Source: Silene latifolia | Lineage: Eukaryota > Streptophyta > Magnoliopsida > Caryophyllales > Caryophyllaceae | DNA: 64,000 bases | Direction: 5' to 3' | NCBI RefSeq assembly: GCF_048544455.1 | Contig: NC_133537.1 | Location: 147,972,058 to 148,036,057, forward strand | Shown here: one piece after another, positions 46,995 to 59,884 of the stretch | Layout: each line of letters begins with the position of its first letter | Position numbering within the stretch: position 1 is the first letter of the stretch | The notes under the pieces: model-generated | The model's database searches: none | What the model saw: only the letters and a program-made list of their open reading frames with translations | What the model was told of the DNA's origin: nothing | Made by a program: the position numbers and the translations under genes

Positions 46995-48331
46995 ATGGCA
47001 AAAAAACCTAGATCTAAACCTTCTCATATTAGGAAATCAATTAAATCTAAAGCAAAATTAAGGCTATCTTTTAATAATCTGCAAAATCTTGATCTAGACG
47101 ACACGAATATGCCGACGAATCGTCCTTCTGGTAGTGATATTCCTCAATCTGCTGATGCTAAGACTACAAAATCTGTTGGTGAGATTGTGGGTATTGCCCC
47201 GTTGGATATGGATGCAATTGGAGAACACGATATCATACCTGAGAATGAAGCTGATGAGGAACTGTTGATAATTCCTGAGGTTGAAGATGAAGCTCCATCA
47301 ATTCCTGATAATGAAGTAGCTGGTCATGAGGATGGATGGACTCAGGTCAAAGGCAGAAAACACACCAAAACTCCTGTAAGTGATGCTAGTCCTTCCTCCC
47401 CTCCTCTCCTTCAATTATCCATGGAGGATGTCCAACCAGAAATTGATTACTGGTCCACAGCTGTAATTTGTTATGTTCTGGGAGGCAATCCCCCATGGGA
47501 ATTACTATCTGGGTTCGTTAATCGTCTATGAGGGAAATATAAATATGATAAGATATCGTTTCTTCCGAATGGTGCTTTCCTTGTTCACTTCCCTACTCTG
47601 GAATGTCGAGATCTTGTACTTAAACAAGGGTTCCCTATGTTCGATAACAAACCATTAGTAGTGAAACCATTGACTGAAACAATGTCCCTTGCTAAGGAGA
47701 AAGTAAAAGCTGTTCCTATATGGATTAGGTTGTGTGGTTTGGGATTGAAATTCTGGGGAGAAAAAACTCTGGCTAAGCTGGGATCTCAATTTGGTAACTT
47801 TATGCGTGCTGATGGTGCTACTATGGACAAAACTAGATTGGGATATGCAAGGCTAATGGTAGAGGTTCAAGTGGGTCAAGCATTACCTGACAAATTATTT
47901 TTTAAGGATGAGAAAGGAATGGATGTCTGTGTGTTGGTTGAATATGAATGGCGGCCTGATGTATGCTCTGACTGTAAGGGAATAGGCCATACTACTGAAC
48001 AATGCAGGAAGAAAGCTGCAGCACCTCCAGCTGCACCTGCTCCTGTTAAACCTAAACAGGTTCAGGATGGAGACCTATTGTGAGGCCTGCACCTCCTCAG
48101 ACTGCTGTTCCACCTAGAATGTCCCCTTCTTCACCTAAGTTTGGGGGTCCAACCTATCACAATTCTAGAGTTCTTATTCCTGTGAGTCCCATTATTCAAC
48201 TTACTAGACAGGATCATATCACTCCTCCATCACCTATGAAATCCTATGCTGAAGTTGTCAGTGATTGTGAGAGTGATAAATCTGACAAGAATGGGGGAAC
48301 TGGTAATCAAATTTTAATCAATAATGGATAA
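46995..48331 (+). pseudogene. LINE ORF1: RNA-binding protein with zinc knuckle
   Basis: The start at 46995 gives a basic N-terminus (MAKKPRSKPSHIRKS). After an acidic linker comes WTQVKGRK and then a plant DUF4283-type domain (FLVHFPTLECRD, VPIWIRLCGL, YARLMVEVQ). A CCHC knuckle, CSDCKGIGHTTEQC, follows, then a Pro-rich tail. ORF1 proteins package LINE RNA. Damage: an in-frame TGA at 47529-47531, where related proteins would have Trp, and a frame change near 48065, after which the tail runs to the TAA at 48329-48331. The ORF2 start overlaps this stop. Confidence 0.9.
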
Positions 48332-51300
48332 CATTGGCTGTTGGAATGTTAGAGGCATGAACCACCCTAATAAGCAAGCTGAAATAAAGTGGTTTCTGCA
48401 TTTGAATAAAATAGGTCTTTATGGTTTGGTTGAAACAAAGGTGAAGACTCAGGATTTTACTACTATCCTTAATAATCTGGGTCAACACTGGATTGGTATC
48501 AATAACAATTTACATCATCCTGGAGGTCGTGTATGGGTAATTTGGGATCCACAGGTGTTTCTTGTGACTACTCGAGACTGTACTGCTCAGCAAATCACAG
48601 TTGATGTGGTTGAAAATATTTCTGGAGATAAATTTTGTTTCACAGTTGTCTATGGGTTCAATGATGAGTCTGATAGGAAACATTTATGGAGAGAGTTGCA
48701 ACAAATCAGTACTCAGATTACTCAGCCTTGGTGTGTATGTGAGGACTTCAACTCTATTCTTAATTTTAATGAGAGACTTGGTAGGCCTGTCATGTGGAAT
48801 GAACTGGTAGACTTCAGACAATGTGTTGAATCCTGTGACATCACTGACATTCAAGCCCAGGGATCATTCTTTACATGGAATAACAAACAAGATCATGCTA
48901 CTAGGGTCTATTCTCGTATTGATAGATGTCTTGTATCCAATGACTGGCTGCTCAAATATCCTGATAGCTATGCCTATTTTATGAATGAAGGGCTGTTTGA
49001 TCACACCCCAATAATCTGCTATAGGAAGGAGAGTTGCCAAACTAAAAAAGTTTCTTTCAGATATTTCAACATGTGGGGCATGGATCCTGGTTTCAAAGAG
49101 TTGGTCCAAATGGAGTGGAACAAACCGTCCATGGCATTAGTATGTTTCAGATTGTCACTAAGTTAAGAAATCCGAAGAAACCTCTGAAGTTATTGAACAA
49201 AAATAGATTTTCTGATATTGAAAAGGCTACTGCTGTGGCAAGGCAGCAGCTGGATGATATCCAAACTGAACTGCAGAGGCAACCTGGGGACATGAGTCTT
49301 AGACAAAATGAGAGGGAAGCTGCTAAGATTTTTTCTAATCTTCAAAAAGCTCAATTCAGTTTCCTGCAACAAAAAGCTAAAACTGAATGACTCAAAGAGG
49401 GGGATGAAAATACTGCTTTCTATCATAGGAAGATTAAGGCTAGGCATGTTCATAACAAGGTCCTCCAAATTAAGGATATGCAGGGGCAGTTTCATTCTGA
49501 TCCTGAAGCTATTGAAAATTCTTTCTTGGCTTATTATCAGGACTTACTGGGGACTAGCAAGCCTGTGACTAAAATTCATGTGCCTACTGTAATCTCAGGT
49601 ACAACTATTTCCCTTGATCATGCTGCCATTCTCCTCAAACCTGTGTCTTTTGATGAGGTCAAAGAATGTATCTTCTCCATTCCTTCTACTAAATCTCCTG
49701 GGCCTGACGGCTATACTAGCCAATTCTTCAAGGACTCTTGGGATATTGTGGGGGGGGGGGGGGGATATCTTTAATCTTTGTGAAGACTTTTTTTAACACT
49801 GGGAAATTGCTGAAACAAATTAATACTACCTCTATCACTCTTATTCCTAAAAATGCAAACCCTGTGAGTGTCATGGAATTTAGGCCCATAGCATGTTGTA
49901 ACACTATCTACAAATGCATTGCTAAGATCTTGTGCACAAGAATGGGTCAAGTGTTGCCTGATATTATTAGTAGTAATCAGGGAGGGTTCATCAAAGGGAG
50001 AAATATTGTGGAAAATATTTTAATCTGCCAGGACATTGTTAGATTGTATAATAGGAAAGCTGCTTCTCCTCGTTGTCTTGTTAAAATTGATCTAAGAAAA
50101 GCATATGACACTGTTGAGTGGGAATTCCTCTCTCAAATGCTCTCTGCTTTAAAATTTCCTCAGAAGTTCATTGACTTAGTGATGGTTTGTGTTACTTCCC
50201 CTTCCTACTCCTTATCCTTAAATGGGAATACTTTTGGCTTTTTCAAAGGGTGTAGAGGCCTTAGACAAGGAGATCCACTGTCTCCCCTCCTTTTTACAAT
50301 CTGTATGGAATATCTTTCTAGAATCTTGAAGGTTGTAGATCATCAACAGGACTTCAGGTTCCACCCTATGTGTGGTCCATTGTAGCTTAACCACTTACTT
50401 TTTGCTGATGACTTACTCTTATTCTCCAAAGGGGATGAAGTTTCTATTATGTGGCTGCTTAGGGCATTCTCTACCTTCTCTATTGCCTCTGGCTTATCCC
50501 TTAATAAGGAAAAGTCTGATATTTACTTCAATAGAATGCCCCAAGCTTCTATCAATACCATTCTGCAAGTGTTTGGGTTCAAGAGAGGATCCTTGCCCTT
50601 TAGATATTTGGGTGTCCCCATCTCATCCAAGAAACTTACAAAAAATGAAGGCATGAAGCTCATTGATAAGATCACTGCAAGGATAAGATCTTGGGGGGCT
50701 AGACACCTTACTTACTTTGGGAGACTTGTTCTGGTTAATGCTGTTCTTTCAAGTCTACACTCTTATTGGTCCTCAGTTTTTCTCATTCCTAATGGCATCC
50801 TGAAGAAAATTGACAATATCTGCAGGAACTATCTTTGGGGGGGCAAAGATACATATATGAAATCACCTAACATTAAATGGGATACTTGTTGCACACCCAA
50901 AGATGAAGGAGGGCTTGGTATAAAGGCCTCTAAGCTGTGGAACAAAAGCCTATTGGGAAAATATGTGTGGTGGATTGCAGCCAAAAAGGATCATTTGTGG
51001 GTGAAATGGGTGAACCATGTGTATATGAAAGGAAGAGATTGGACCAGCTATGAACCACCTAGTGACTGTAGATGGTCTTGGAAAAAGATTGCTTCTCTTT
51101 TTAAGACTTTTGCACCTGCTTATATTTCTGGTCAATGGCTTGGGGAGGACAAGAATTATGAAGTTAGCAGTGGTTATAACTGGCTGCGTGATATTAAACC
51201 CAAAGTGGAATGGAGGTATGTCTGTTAAAACCGTCTGAACATACCCAAAACTTCATTCATTTATTGGGCAGCTGTTCAAGGAAGGCTTATGACCAAAGAT

Positions 51301-51706
51301 CGTCTGGTTAGAATGGGGGTTGGAGCGGATCCTGCTTGTTTTCTGTATGCTAATGGAGATGAGAACCATCATCACTTGTTTTATGATTGCTGCTATAGTG
51401 TTCAATGCTTTACTCTGATTCAGCAGGCTCTTCATATTCAATTGCAGCCTGCAGACTTGCACGTATGGTTTTAACAGGAGTCATGGAGGGACTAAGCTTC
51501 AGAAAAGAATGGTGTGTGCTACCTATATTGCTGTGATATATGGAATTTGGAAAGCTAGGAACAAAGCTAGAGTTTCTGATGTTGTTATTCGACCTGCTTT
51601 CCTGGTCAAGCAGATTTTGAAGGATGCAATGAGTCGCTTCTGGGCAAGGAATAGAGGAAAGTTAGCAAAAAAGGAAGAAGATTGGTTAGCAAGCATTAGT
51701 AGCTGA
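48324..51706 (+). pseudogene. LINE ORF2: endonuclease and reverse transcriptase
   Basis: The ATG at 48324 overlaps the ORF1 stop (ATGGATAA). The N-terminus is an APE-type endonuclease: IGCWNVRGMN, GLVETKV, VVYGFND, the EDFNSIL position (usually GDFN) and FDHTPI near its end. The reverse transcriptase has [61 protein letters not shown], the catalytic FADD (about 50404) and FRYLGVP. A zf-RVT-like C-terminus runs to 51706. It nicks the target and copies LINE RNA there. Breaks: a frame change near 49130, a TGA at 49388, a G15 run at 49750-49764 that shifts frame, a TAG at 50383-50385, and a stop near 51226. It is inactive as read. Confidence 0.92.
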
Positions 51707-52583
51707 TGTAATCTGGGTACTGTTGCTTTGTTTTTTTTTTTTATAGACTAGTGAAACTGAATTATACTCCGATGATGTAAATTGTTACGATTTTTTGATA
51801 TATATACTTACCCTTTACCAAAAAAAAAAATTAAGTATAAACATGATAAGAAGATGAGGAAAACAACAATAAAGAGTAAAGAGATTATACCAAACTTGAG
51901 ATGATCCAAATAATAAAGCCAAGAATAAAAGAAGAGAACTTGATTGATTGATGAAGAGTTGTCAATTCTCCAATAATAACCCAATAATCTTCAATTACCC
52001 AATAATAATAAAGCTTGAACAATAATTAAAGAAAGATTAATGTGGAATGATTGAGATTAATCTATTTTAATCTACTCCTAATCTAATCTAAGAGAACTTT
52101 ATTTATCCTAAGGGAACTTCTTGGTGTCCTCTTGAATACTACAAAATGGAGTATATGTAAGAGTGTATCCTTAGGTTAAGTAAGGATAGATTAGTAAATA
52201 ACAATGCTAAGTTTTAAAGTGGAGAAATGCAAGTCTTGCGAGAAGATGAGCATATCCTAGTGCTAACACGATCTGCTCGGACCAAGAGTTGAGACGCTCA
52301 GATCAGGTGGGGAGAATCCGCCCGTCTCTTGCATGGGACGCTTGGATCATGTTATGCTAGTCCACTCGTCTTGTGTACAATCCGCTCGGATTATTGCACT
52401 GTGTGATCCTTTTGCTTCACGTCCTTTTTAATCTTTGCATACTTCTTATTCTCGCTTTGTCGGTCGTCGTCCTTGCCTCCCCTTCATACTAGTCCATCTA
52501 AGGTCGTCATCAACCTTCCTAATGTGCACGGGAGACGGGAATTCGGCCTCATTATCCACTTTCCTATAAGTCATACAAAATGC

Positions 52584-53420
52584 TTTTGTCAAGAGTAGGC
52601 TTCTTATGGCGTTAGAAACACTGGAGGATCGCAGAATTCCCCTTCTTGCCTAGACAAGATGAAGGGTCGTCCCCTCTCTACCATGCACAAAAGTGGATTC
52701 GATGGATAAAGGGATCATTTTTATTTGAGTTTCATATGGGAGTTTGCTTTTGTTGTTGTTTTCCTCCCAATTTCTTGTGGTGTTTGACATTTGAGAACAC
52801 TTTCTTTTTGCCATTTTTTTTTATGTTTGGCATTTGAATACTTGACAATTTCAATTTTTTCTTGCACTTTCTTTTGAACATTTTTAAAGTCACCCCATTT
52901 GTAGTGAGGGTGCTTATATTTGAAGCATAGGAGTTGTCATTTTTGTTACTCCTCTTTTCTTTTAATGAAATTGCAAACTTTTTTACTTTTCATTCAATTC
53001 TTGAACTCAAATTTGAACAATTTTTGTGCCCATTCCCTTTTTGATTACAAAAATGTGGTAGAATATGGAAGATGGTTGCATGGTTTCAAGGGTCACCTTG
53101 AAATAAATGGTAGCCAAGGAGTTATCACACCACAAGGTACTCTTGACTAGGCCTTAATCCATGGATCAAAGGATACGAGCATGACACATCCTAGGGTGTT
53201 TTACAAGTATTCTAACAAGCAAAGTCTTAAGAAGAAAAAGTATCTACAAGGGACTTATATACACTTGTCAAGCTTCCCAAATAGATATTTTCACAAAAAT
53301 TTTATAACCATGCAAACTACATGCCATGATGCAACTAACATTTATACAACCTAATGCATATACTTATACCAACTAGTATGCCAAATAATCTAAATGAAAT
53401 CCTATAATCACATTGTTTGT
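52584..53420 (-). repeat. Displaced copy of the Athila-type internal tail
   Basis: It matches 55272-56118 closely, from CTTTTGTCAAGAGTAGGC to ATCCTATAAT(C/A)ACATT. It lies between two partial LTRs. Open frames here (for example 52646-52837) are chance. Confidence 0.9.
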
Positions 53421-54849
53421 AGGTGTGTTCTAAACTAAGCAACAAAGTAAAACAATCAAAAAAGGTGTAGACAAATAATAAAGGATACTAGGATGTCATG
53501 GGATCATAAGGGATTCATGGAAGTTGATCATACAAACATGTTCTAAATTATATAGCAAGCACTTATTGTTGCGATGGGATCGAGTTGGTTTATAAGCTTA
53601 CAATCCCTAAGAAGGTTTAGGTCCCAGAGCCGAATCGATTAGATTATACAACACCTACAAGTCAACTTAGTCCTTCCTATTCAACAATATGCATGGTCTA
53701 ATGAGACTCGAGTTGGTGTATAAGCTTACAAGTCTCATTAAAAAGGTAGGTGATGGGTAAAAAATGCAAGGATTCAAAGGGCTCGCATTTCATCAAACAT
53801 AACATGTGCATAAGTTGAAATCACAACAAGCAAGAAAATTAATTATGGAAACATATTAGATTAAGCATGAATCAATCCCCATGTTGGTTTCCCCTAATTT
53901 CCCATTAATCCTAGCTAAAAGACTACTCACTCATTATCATGGGAAACATGTCATTAATGGTATCAATCATCACAACAAGTATAAACATGATAAGAAGATG
54001 ACGAAATCAACAATAAAGAGTACAGAGTAAAGAGATTATACCAAACTTGAGATGATCCAAATAATAAAGCCAAGAATAAAAGAAGAGAACTTGATTGATT
54101 GATGAAGAGTTGTCAATTCTCCAATAATAACCCAATAATCTTCAATTACACAATAATAATAAAGCTTGAACACTAATTAAGGAAAGATTAATGTGGAATA
54201 ATTGAGATTAATCTATTCTAATCTACTCCTAATCTAATCTAAGAGGACTTGATTTATTCTAAGGGAACTTCTTGGTGTCCTCTTGAATATTACAAAATTG
54301 AGTATATATAGTAGTACATCATTAGGTTAAGTAAGGATAGATTATTAAATAACAACGCTAAGTTTTAAAGTGGGGAAATGTAAGTCTTGTGAGGAGATGA
54401 GCATATCCTAGTACTACCACGATCTGCTCGGACCAGGAGTGGAGACGCTCGGATCGGGAGGGGAGAATCCGCTCGTCTCTTACATGGGACCCTCGGATCA
54501 TGCTATGCCAGTCCGCTCGTCTTGTGTACAATCCGCTCAGATTGTTGCACTGTGTGATCCTTTTGCTTCACATCCTTTTTAATCTTTGCATACTCCTTAT
54601 TCTCGCTTTGTCGGTCGTCGTTCTTACCTCCTCTTCATACTAGTCCATCTAAGGTCGTCCTCAACCTTCCAAATGTGCACGGGAGACGGGAATTCCGCCT
54701 CATTGTCCTCTTTCCTATAAGTCATACAAAATGCACTAGGAAAGCAAAGTAGAAAGGATTTGACGGATATAATGGCTATGAAATGTTATAATAGTATACA
54801 AAATAGGTTCAATTAAGGGACTAAATGTGCGCAATTAAGAGTCACATCA

Positions 54850-56965
54850 AACATCCGTAAACCGAACCTTTACTCGTCCCGAGTAAAGAGGTGACTAAAA
54901 CTATACCTTTATTTAAACTATTCTAATAATATAACCGATGTGAGACAATTAGCGGGTCTCACTCCGTCCCTTCAACTCACAACAAGACATCTATGGGGAA
55001 AGATGCCTTCTTGCAAGGCAAGGTGGGGCTTTCCAAAATAGTGATACATCCAAGAATTAAAGCACACAAAACAAGTAATGGATGCATCTACAAAAATGAA
55101 TAGCCACTTTCCTCATCTAAGTGGCGGAAATTATCTATAAGGGAAGCAATCTAAGGGTACACACTCCTTCATAGATATGGTTTCTTCAAACTACTAAGCC
55201 TAGAAGGATACCAATAAATCATCTCCAAGTTGTGTCAAGCTAGGGTACCTTTGTCCTCAATTGTTAAATGCTTTTGTCAAGAGTAGGCTCGTTATGGCGT
55301 TAGAAACACTGGAGGATCGCGGAATTCCCCTTCTTGCCTAGACAAGAAGAAGGGTCATCCCCTCTCTACCATGCACAAAAGTGGATTCGATGGATAAAGG
55401 GATCATTTGTATTTGAGTTTCATATGGGAGTTTGCTTTTATTGTTGTTCCACCCCCCCCCCCCCCCCCCCAATTTCTTGTGGCATTTGACATTTGAGAAC
55501 ACTTTATTTTTGCCATTTCTTTTGATGTTTGGCATTTCAATACTTGACAATTTTAACTTTTTCTTGCATTTTCTTTTGAACATTTTCAAAGTCACCCCAT
55601 TTATAGTGAGGGTGCTTATATTTGAAGCATAGGAGTTTTCATTTTTGTTACTCCTTTTTTCTTTTGATGCAATTGCAAACTTTTTGACTTTTCATTTCAA
55701 TTCTTGAACTCAAATTTGAATAATTTTTGTGCCCCTTCCCTTTTTGATGACAAAAATGTGGTAGAATATGGAAGATGGTTGCATGGTTTCAAGGGTCACC
55801 TTGGAATAAAAGGTAGCCAAAGAGTTATCACACCATAAGGTACTCTTGACTAGGCCTTAATCCATGGGTCAAAGGATACCAGCATGACACGTCCTAGGGT
55901 GTTTTACAAGTATTCTAATAAGTAAAGTCTTAAGAAGAAAAAGTATCTACAAGGGCCTTATATACACTTGTCAAGCTTCCCAAATAGATGTTTTCACAAA
56001 AAATTTCTAACCATGCAAACTACATGCCATGATGCAACTAACATTTATACAACCTAATGCATATGCTTCTACCAACTAGTATGCCAAATAAGCTAAATGC
56101 AATCCTATAATAACATTATTTGTACCACATCAAACAAAATAAAGCCACATAATCATTAACATAAAAAGGGAAAAGGAGATTGGAAAGATCATACCATGCG
56201 GTCTTCAATATCCTCATGTCTCGGATGTGGCGTAGTCGATCAATGTGAAAAAAGGATAGACAAACACAATATATACAACCACAATATATATACAAGACTA
56301 CACTATAAAGGAAATGAACATGTTTTTGAGTTTTTCAAATTTTCAAATTTTTTTGTATTTTGTTTTCATGAAATTAAAGAACATATTTTTGAGTTTTTTC
56401 AAAAACTTTCAATTTTTATATATTTTGGAATATAAATTCCCATCCCCCACTTTATTTTGGACATTGTCCTCAATGTACATGTAGGAGTAGGAATGAAAAA
56501 TAAATACATGTTTTTGGATTTTTGAATTTATGGAAATGAAGTACAAATGCAATGATATGATATGAATAAATGCGTGCTCTAACTAGATGCAATTCTATAT
56601 GATATATATATAACAAATAAATGCAATATAAACTATACTAGATGATGCATGTTCTCTATTAGACTATGGTCACTTATGATCAAACCTCCCCAAACCGATT
56701 TAAGCACTATTTCTAGTGTAGAAAGGAATAAGTTTCGTCATTAGTGACTATGTATGAATTCTAGTCTATATGCAACTAACTATATGAATCATGTGAGATA
56801 TATTACAATACAAACTATACTATATGAACTAACTAATGTGCAATGCAATGTGGAATATAATACAAATGCAAGATAATTGAAAATGCAATACAAATATACA
56901 TGAGAGAAAGGAAAAGAAGGAGTATCATACAATTGGAGGTGGTGTGGTAGACACCTCTTGCCATC
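54850..56965 (-). other. Athila-type 3' untranslated tail
   Basis: Non-coding sequence between ORF-B and the 3' LTR on the minus strand. It contains the original copy (55272-56118) of the duplicated block, with a run of 19 C at 55452-55470 where the displaced copy has only TTTTCCTCCC. The part at 56119-56965 has no recognisable gene. Confidence 0.75.
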
Positions 56966-58474
56966 TCATTCGTCATCATCATCATCATCGCGGTATCTAT
57001 ACCCGCTAGAACCTACTTGGTCATACCGTCCTCCTTGGCCATAGAATCCTCCACCTTGGCCGCCAAAGTTCCTGTCTTGGTTCCCTTGATTAGGGAACAA
57101 AAGGTGCGGTTGAGCCCAAGATGGGCGGGGGCCTCTAGGGTCGATATACCCATGTTGAGCCATATTGTAGTATTGAGGATAAAGGGCCAAATAGTTGTCA
57201 ACCCTCCCATCGTGCACTCGAAGATCGACCTGTTGCATAAGCTTCATCAAGTCATTCATGTCCAGAGCATCGGGAACTTGGGGAGTGAACGGTACATGTT
57301 GAGTGGGGTAGGGCGGAATGGGTACATAGGACGGTGGTGCATTACCCCGTACCTGCATCACATGAGGTTTTTGAGGTTGACGAGGTGCTTCTTCTCTTTG
57401 TGGTGGATTGGGGCGAATCTCAATATTGAGGATGTAGCTCGGTGTAGGTGAGTACCGACTGAAGTGTGGCTCGGTAGGTGGTACGTTCCACCTCATGAAG
57501 ACAATTGAAGAGCATCCCTTTGTAAACCACTCCACACTTCCGGTTTGAGTGTATGTGCACCACTGGTAGTGGTTGAAGATGGCATACTCGTCAATAAAAG
57601 TGCTCCCTACTAACTTTTCATAGGCCCCATGAAGGTTAAACCCGGGGCAAAGATCATTGGCCAACATTGTGATTAGGCCTCCCATCACAAAGGACTTAAT
57701 GTTAGAGTTCCCTTGTGCATAATCGAATAACCTTGTAAGCATCTCAAGGGGCGTGTTGAAATTGTAAGCCCTTGTCCCTCGAACATTTAAGTAGGACTCT
57801 AAGAAGGTCTAGTCAAGAAGGGTGCATCTATCTTGTTCTAGCCTTCCATTGATGGTGCCGTCTATGAAGCGCTCGGTGATCCGAATCACAGGGTGTTGAA
57901 TTGCAAAGGTATAGCATTGTTTCAAGTGAAAGAGGTCCCTCCCCGAAATGGCTCTCCAAATGTGGTTAACATTGAAGTCAGAGGGCTTATCGGTGTTGTC
58001 ATTTGGCACTACAAGACCAAAAATGTTTGCAAATTGGTCCAAGGTTAACATATGGTCTTGATTACAAAGTCGGAACTCCATAGAAACGCTTCTCCGTGTA
58101 TTAGTGACGATTCGGAGACTACACAAAAACTCGAGGGTAAGAATAAGGCATGTATCCTCATGGACATAGAATAGCTTCCCGAGACCCAAACCACCGAAGA
58201 ACATTTCAGTTTGATACCTTATGCCTAGAACTTCTAAAACAACGGTATCAATAAACTGAGTTGGCTCGTAACGCTTACCTAGCAGATGAACGAATTTTTG
58301 GTGGTGTTCATTGCAAGTGAAGATTACCTCGGGAAAGTACTCGAGTTGTTCAACACCTTGTATCATCACATTGCGATGGTCCCTTGTCTCCCTTGGAGTG
58401 TATAAAGAAGTACCCTTGCGCTTCTTAGGTGCGGTCTCGGCGGATTTCTTGCCTTTGCCTCTTAGGTTCATCAT
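56966..58474 (-). pseudogene. Athila ORF1-type protein (ORF-B), one premature stop
   Basis: Minus strand, Met at 58474, stop at 56966, about 500 codons. The N-terminus is basic (MMNLRGKGKKSAETAPKKRK). The core has RYEPTQFIDTVVLEVLGI, LGKLFYVHED, LTLEFLCSL and MEFRLCNQDHMLTLDQFANI, the pattern of the Arabidopsis retrotransposon Orf1 (ATHILA) family. The second half continues through MLTRLFDYAQGN and a Pro/Gln-rich tail to a Gly-rich, very acidic end (YRYRDDDDDDE). A single in-frame TAG at 57809-57811 divides it; the frame is open on both sides. Its role is not settled in the family (gag-like is usual). It is the main protein this element could encode. Confidence 0.85.
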
Positions 58475-59884
58475 TTTTGGTTGAAAAGTTAGGGTTTTGG
58501 GTTGATTTTTGTGATGGGGATTTTTGAGAGATGATGATGTGAGATTTTGAGTAGATAAGATAAGGAGAATGAGGGATGGTGGGGGTGTTTATAAAGGAAA
58601 ACGGGTGGCAGTCGAGCAGATAAGGGTTGGGCTCGGGCGGATAGATCGAGAACCCGTCTGAAAACTGAGGCAATCCGAGCGACTCGTGCTCGAGACGCGC
58701 GTCTTGGTGCTACAATCCGAGCGTCTTGCAGAGAGGACGCGCGGATTCATAGACAGGGAGCTTGGATATTTTGTGACCGGCTGGGGACGAGCGTATCCTG
58801 GTAGAGACGAGCGTCTCTTCCGGGACGAGCGAATTCTTGAGCAATCCGAGCGGATTCTTGAGCAATCCGAGCAGATTCTCAGACAGTACAGAAATGTTCC
58901 AAAGGTTACGCTCAGGACGACCGTCCTAGAGCCAGTACGAGCTTCTTCTTTTTTAGACGGGCGTCTCCTGAGCAATACGAGCGGATTGTAGGTCAGTGCT
59001 GAATTATGCTCTTGGCAAGGCTCAGGACGAGCGTCTTATGGTCAGGACGAGCGTCTCATGCCGTCTTTCGTCAATCCCTTGTTCCTTTATTTTGAATTTG
59101 TTTCCATTGCACCCTTTTGTGATTTCTTCTTATCTTTTTCTGAAAATGTGCTCAATAAATGGGTAAGAAACCCTCTCTCACGACTCTCATGTAAGGAAAT
59201 GTAAGAAATGCGAAATTATATACAATATTATACAATGCAAAGATTATGGGAAGAAATATTTACAAATGGTGGTTTGAGATAGGACCCACCAAACTAGTTC
59301 AAATTGTCGAGATTCCTTGTCTATAGAGCTCAAGGCTCTTAGAAGAAGGTCAAAGGCTTGTGAACAAGCCCCAAATAAGCATAAGTATGGTTTGCTCAAA
59401 TTCAAAATAAAACTTGGCCAAGGAAACTTGTCATCCATTCTCCTTTTCACCTTTCTCTTGGCACCTGAATATTTGCAATGTTTCAAACCAACAAGCCCAT
59501 GATTCTTGTCAACACTAGGTATGAAGTATGGTTCATTTTCGTCTGGAGACTTCTATTTGCCACTCTCTCCTTTCATTTTGGTGATGATGATAGCATTTTG
59601 ATTACTCAATCTTTCCAAAGTAGAAGGAGAATTTTCATAACATTGATGATCGGGTTCTTTAGAAGTTGGAATTGTGGGTGCCACATTTCCACAAGTGTAT
59701 TCATTTGCAAGTTTGTTCTTGAGCTTTTCCACCAAGTACCCTTTATATGACGATTTAACTTTTTGGAGAAGGTCCACCATATCATCTCCAACAATCATAG
59801 GTTCCACGGTAGGTGTAAAATGGTCTTCATAGTATAGGCAATAGGGAAGAAGCATTCATCTTCTTCATGATAAGAAATCTCAAA
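58475..59884. other. Spacer between the two Athila-type open regions, with palindrome cluster
   Basis: No supported gene. About 58670-59060 is GC-richer and packed with 14-bp palindromes such as GAGACGAGCGTCTC (58804-58817) and AATCCGAGCGGATT (58843-58856). Open frames seen there on both strands arise from this repetition. Confidence 0.75.

Larger units (their letters stand above)
46926..51832 (+). mobile_element. L1-type LINE, full-length, 4.9 kb
   Basis: Flanked by 12-bp target duplications AAGTATAAACAT (46914-46925 and 51833-51844). It has a short 5' leader, ORF1 (46995-48331), ORF2 (48324-51706), a 3' region and a poly-A end at about 51820-51830. The insertion is in the Athila-type LTR, whose sequence continues in register on the right. 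Full length with an exact duplication shows it arrived by target-primed reverse transcription. Confidence 0.95.
46194..54849 (-). repeat. Athila-type 3' LTR, rearranged and interrupted
   Basis: Plus-strand order: LTR part A (46194-46925, LINE, 51845-52583), a copy of internal tail (52584-53420), then LTR part B (53421-54849), which lacks the outermost ~170 bp of the LTR. Part A lacks the last ~130 bp of the other side. Junctions share 6-base microhomologies (AAATGC and TTTGTA). The LTR opens TGATGTGACTC on the minus strand at 54849 and ends CCCATCA at 46194. Confidence 0.85.

Noticed and set aside
58425-58991. Arg/Ser-rich open frames on both strands
   Set aside because: They arise from the repeated palindromic modules; the translations are periodic and have no domain.
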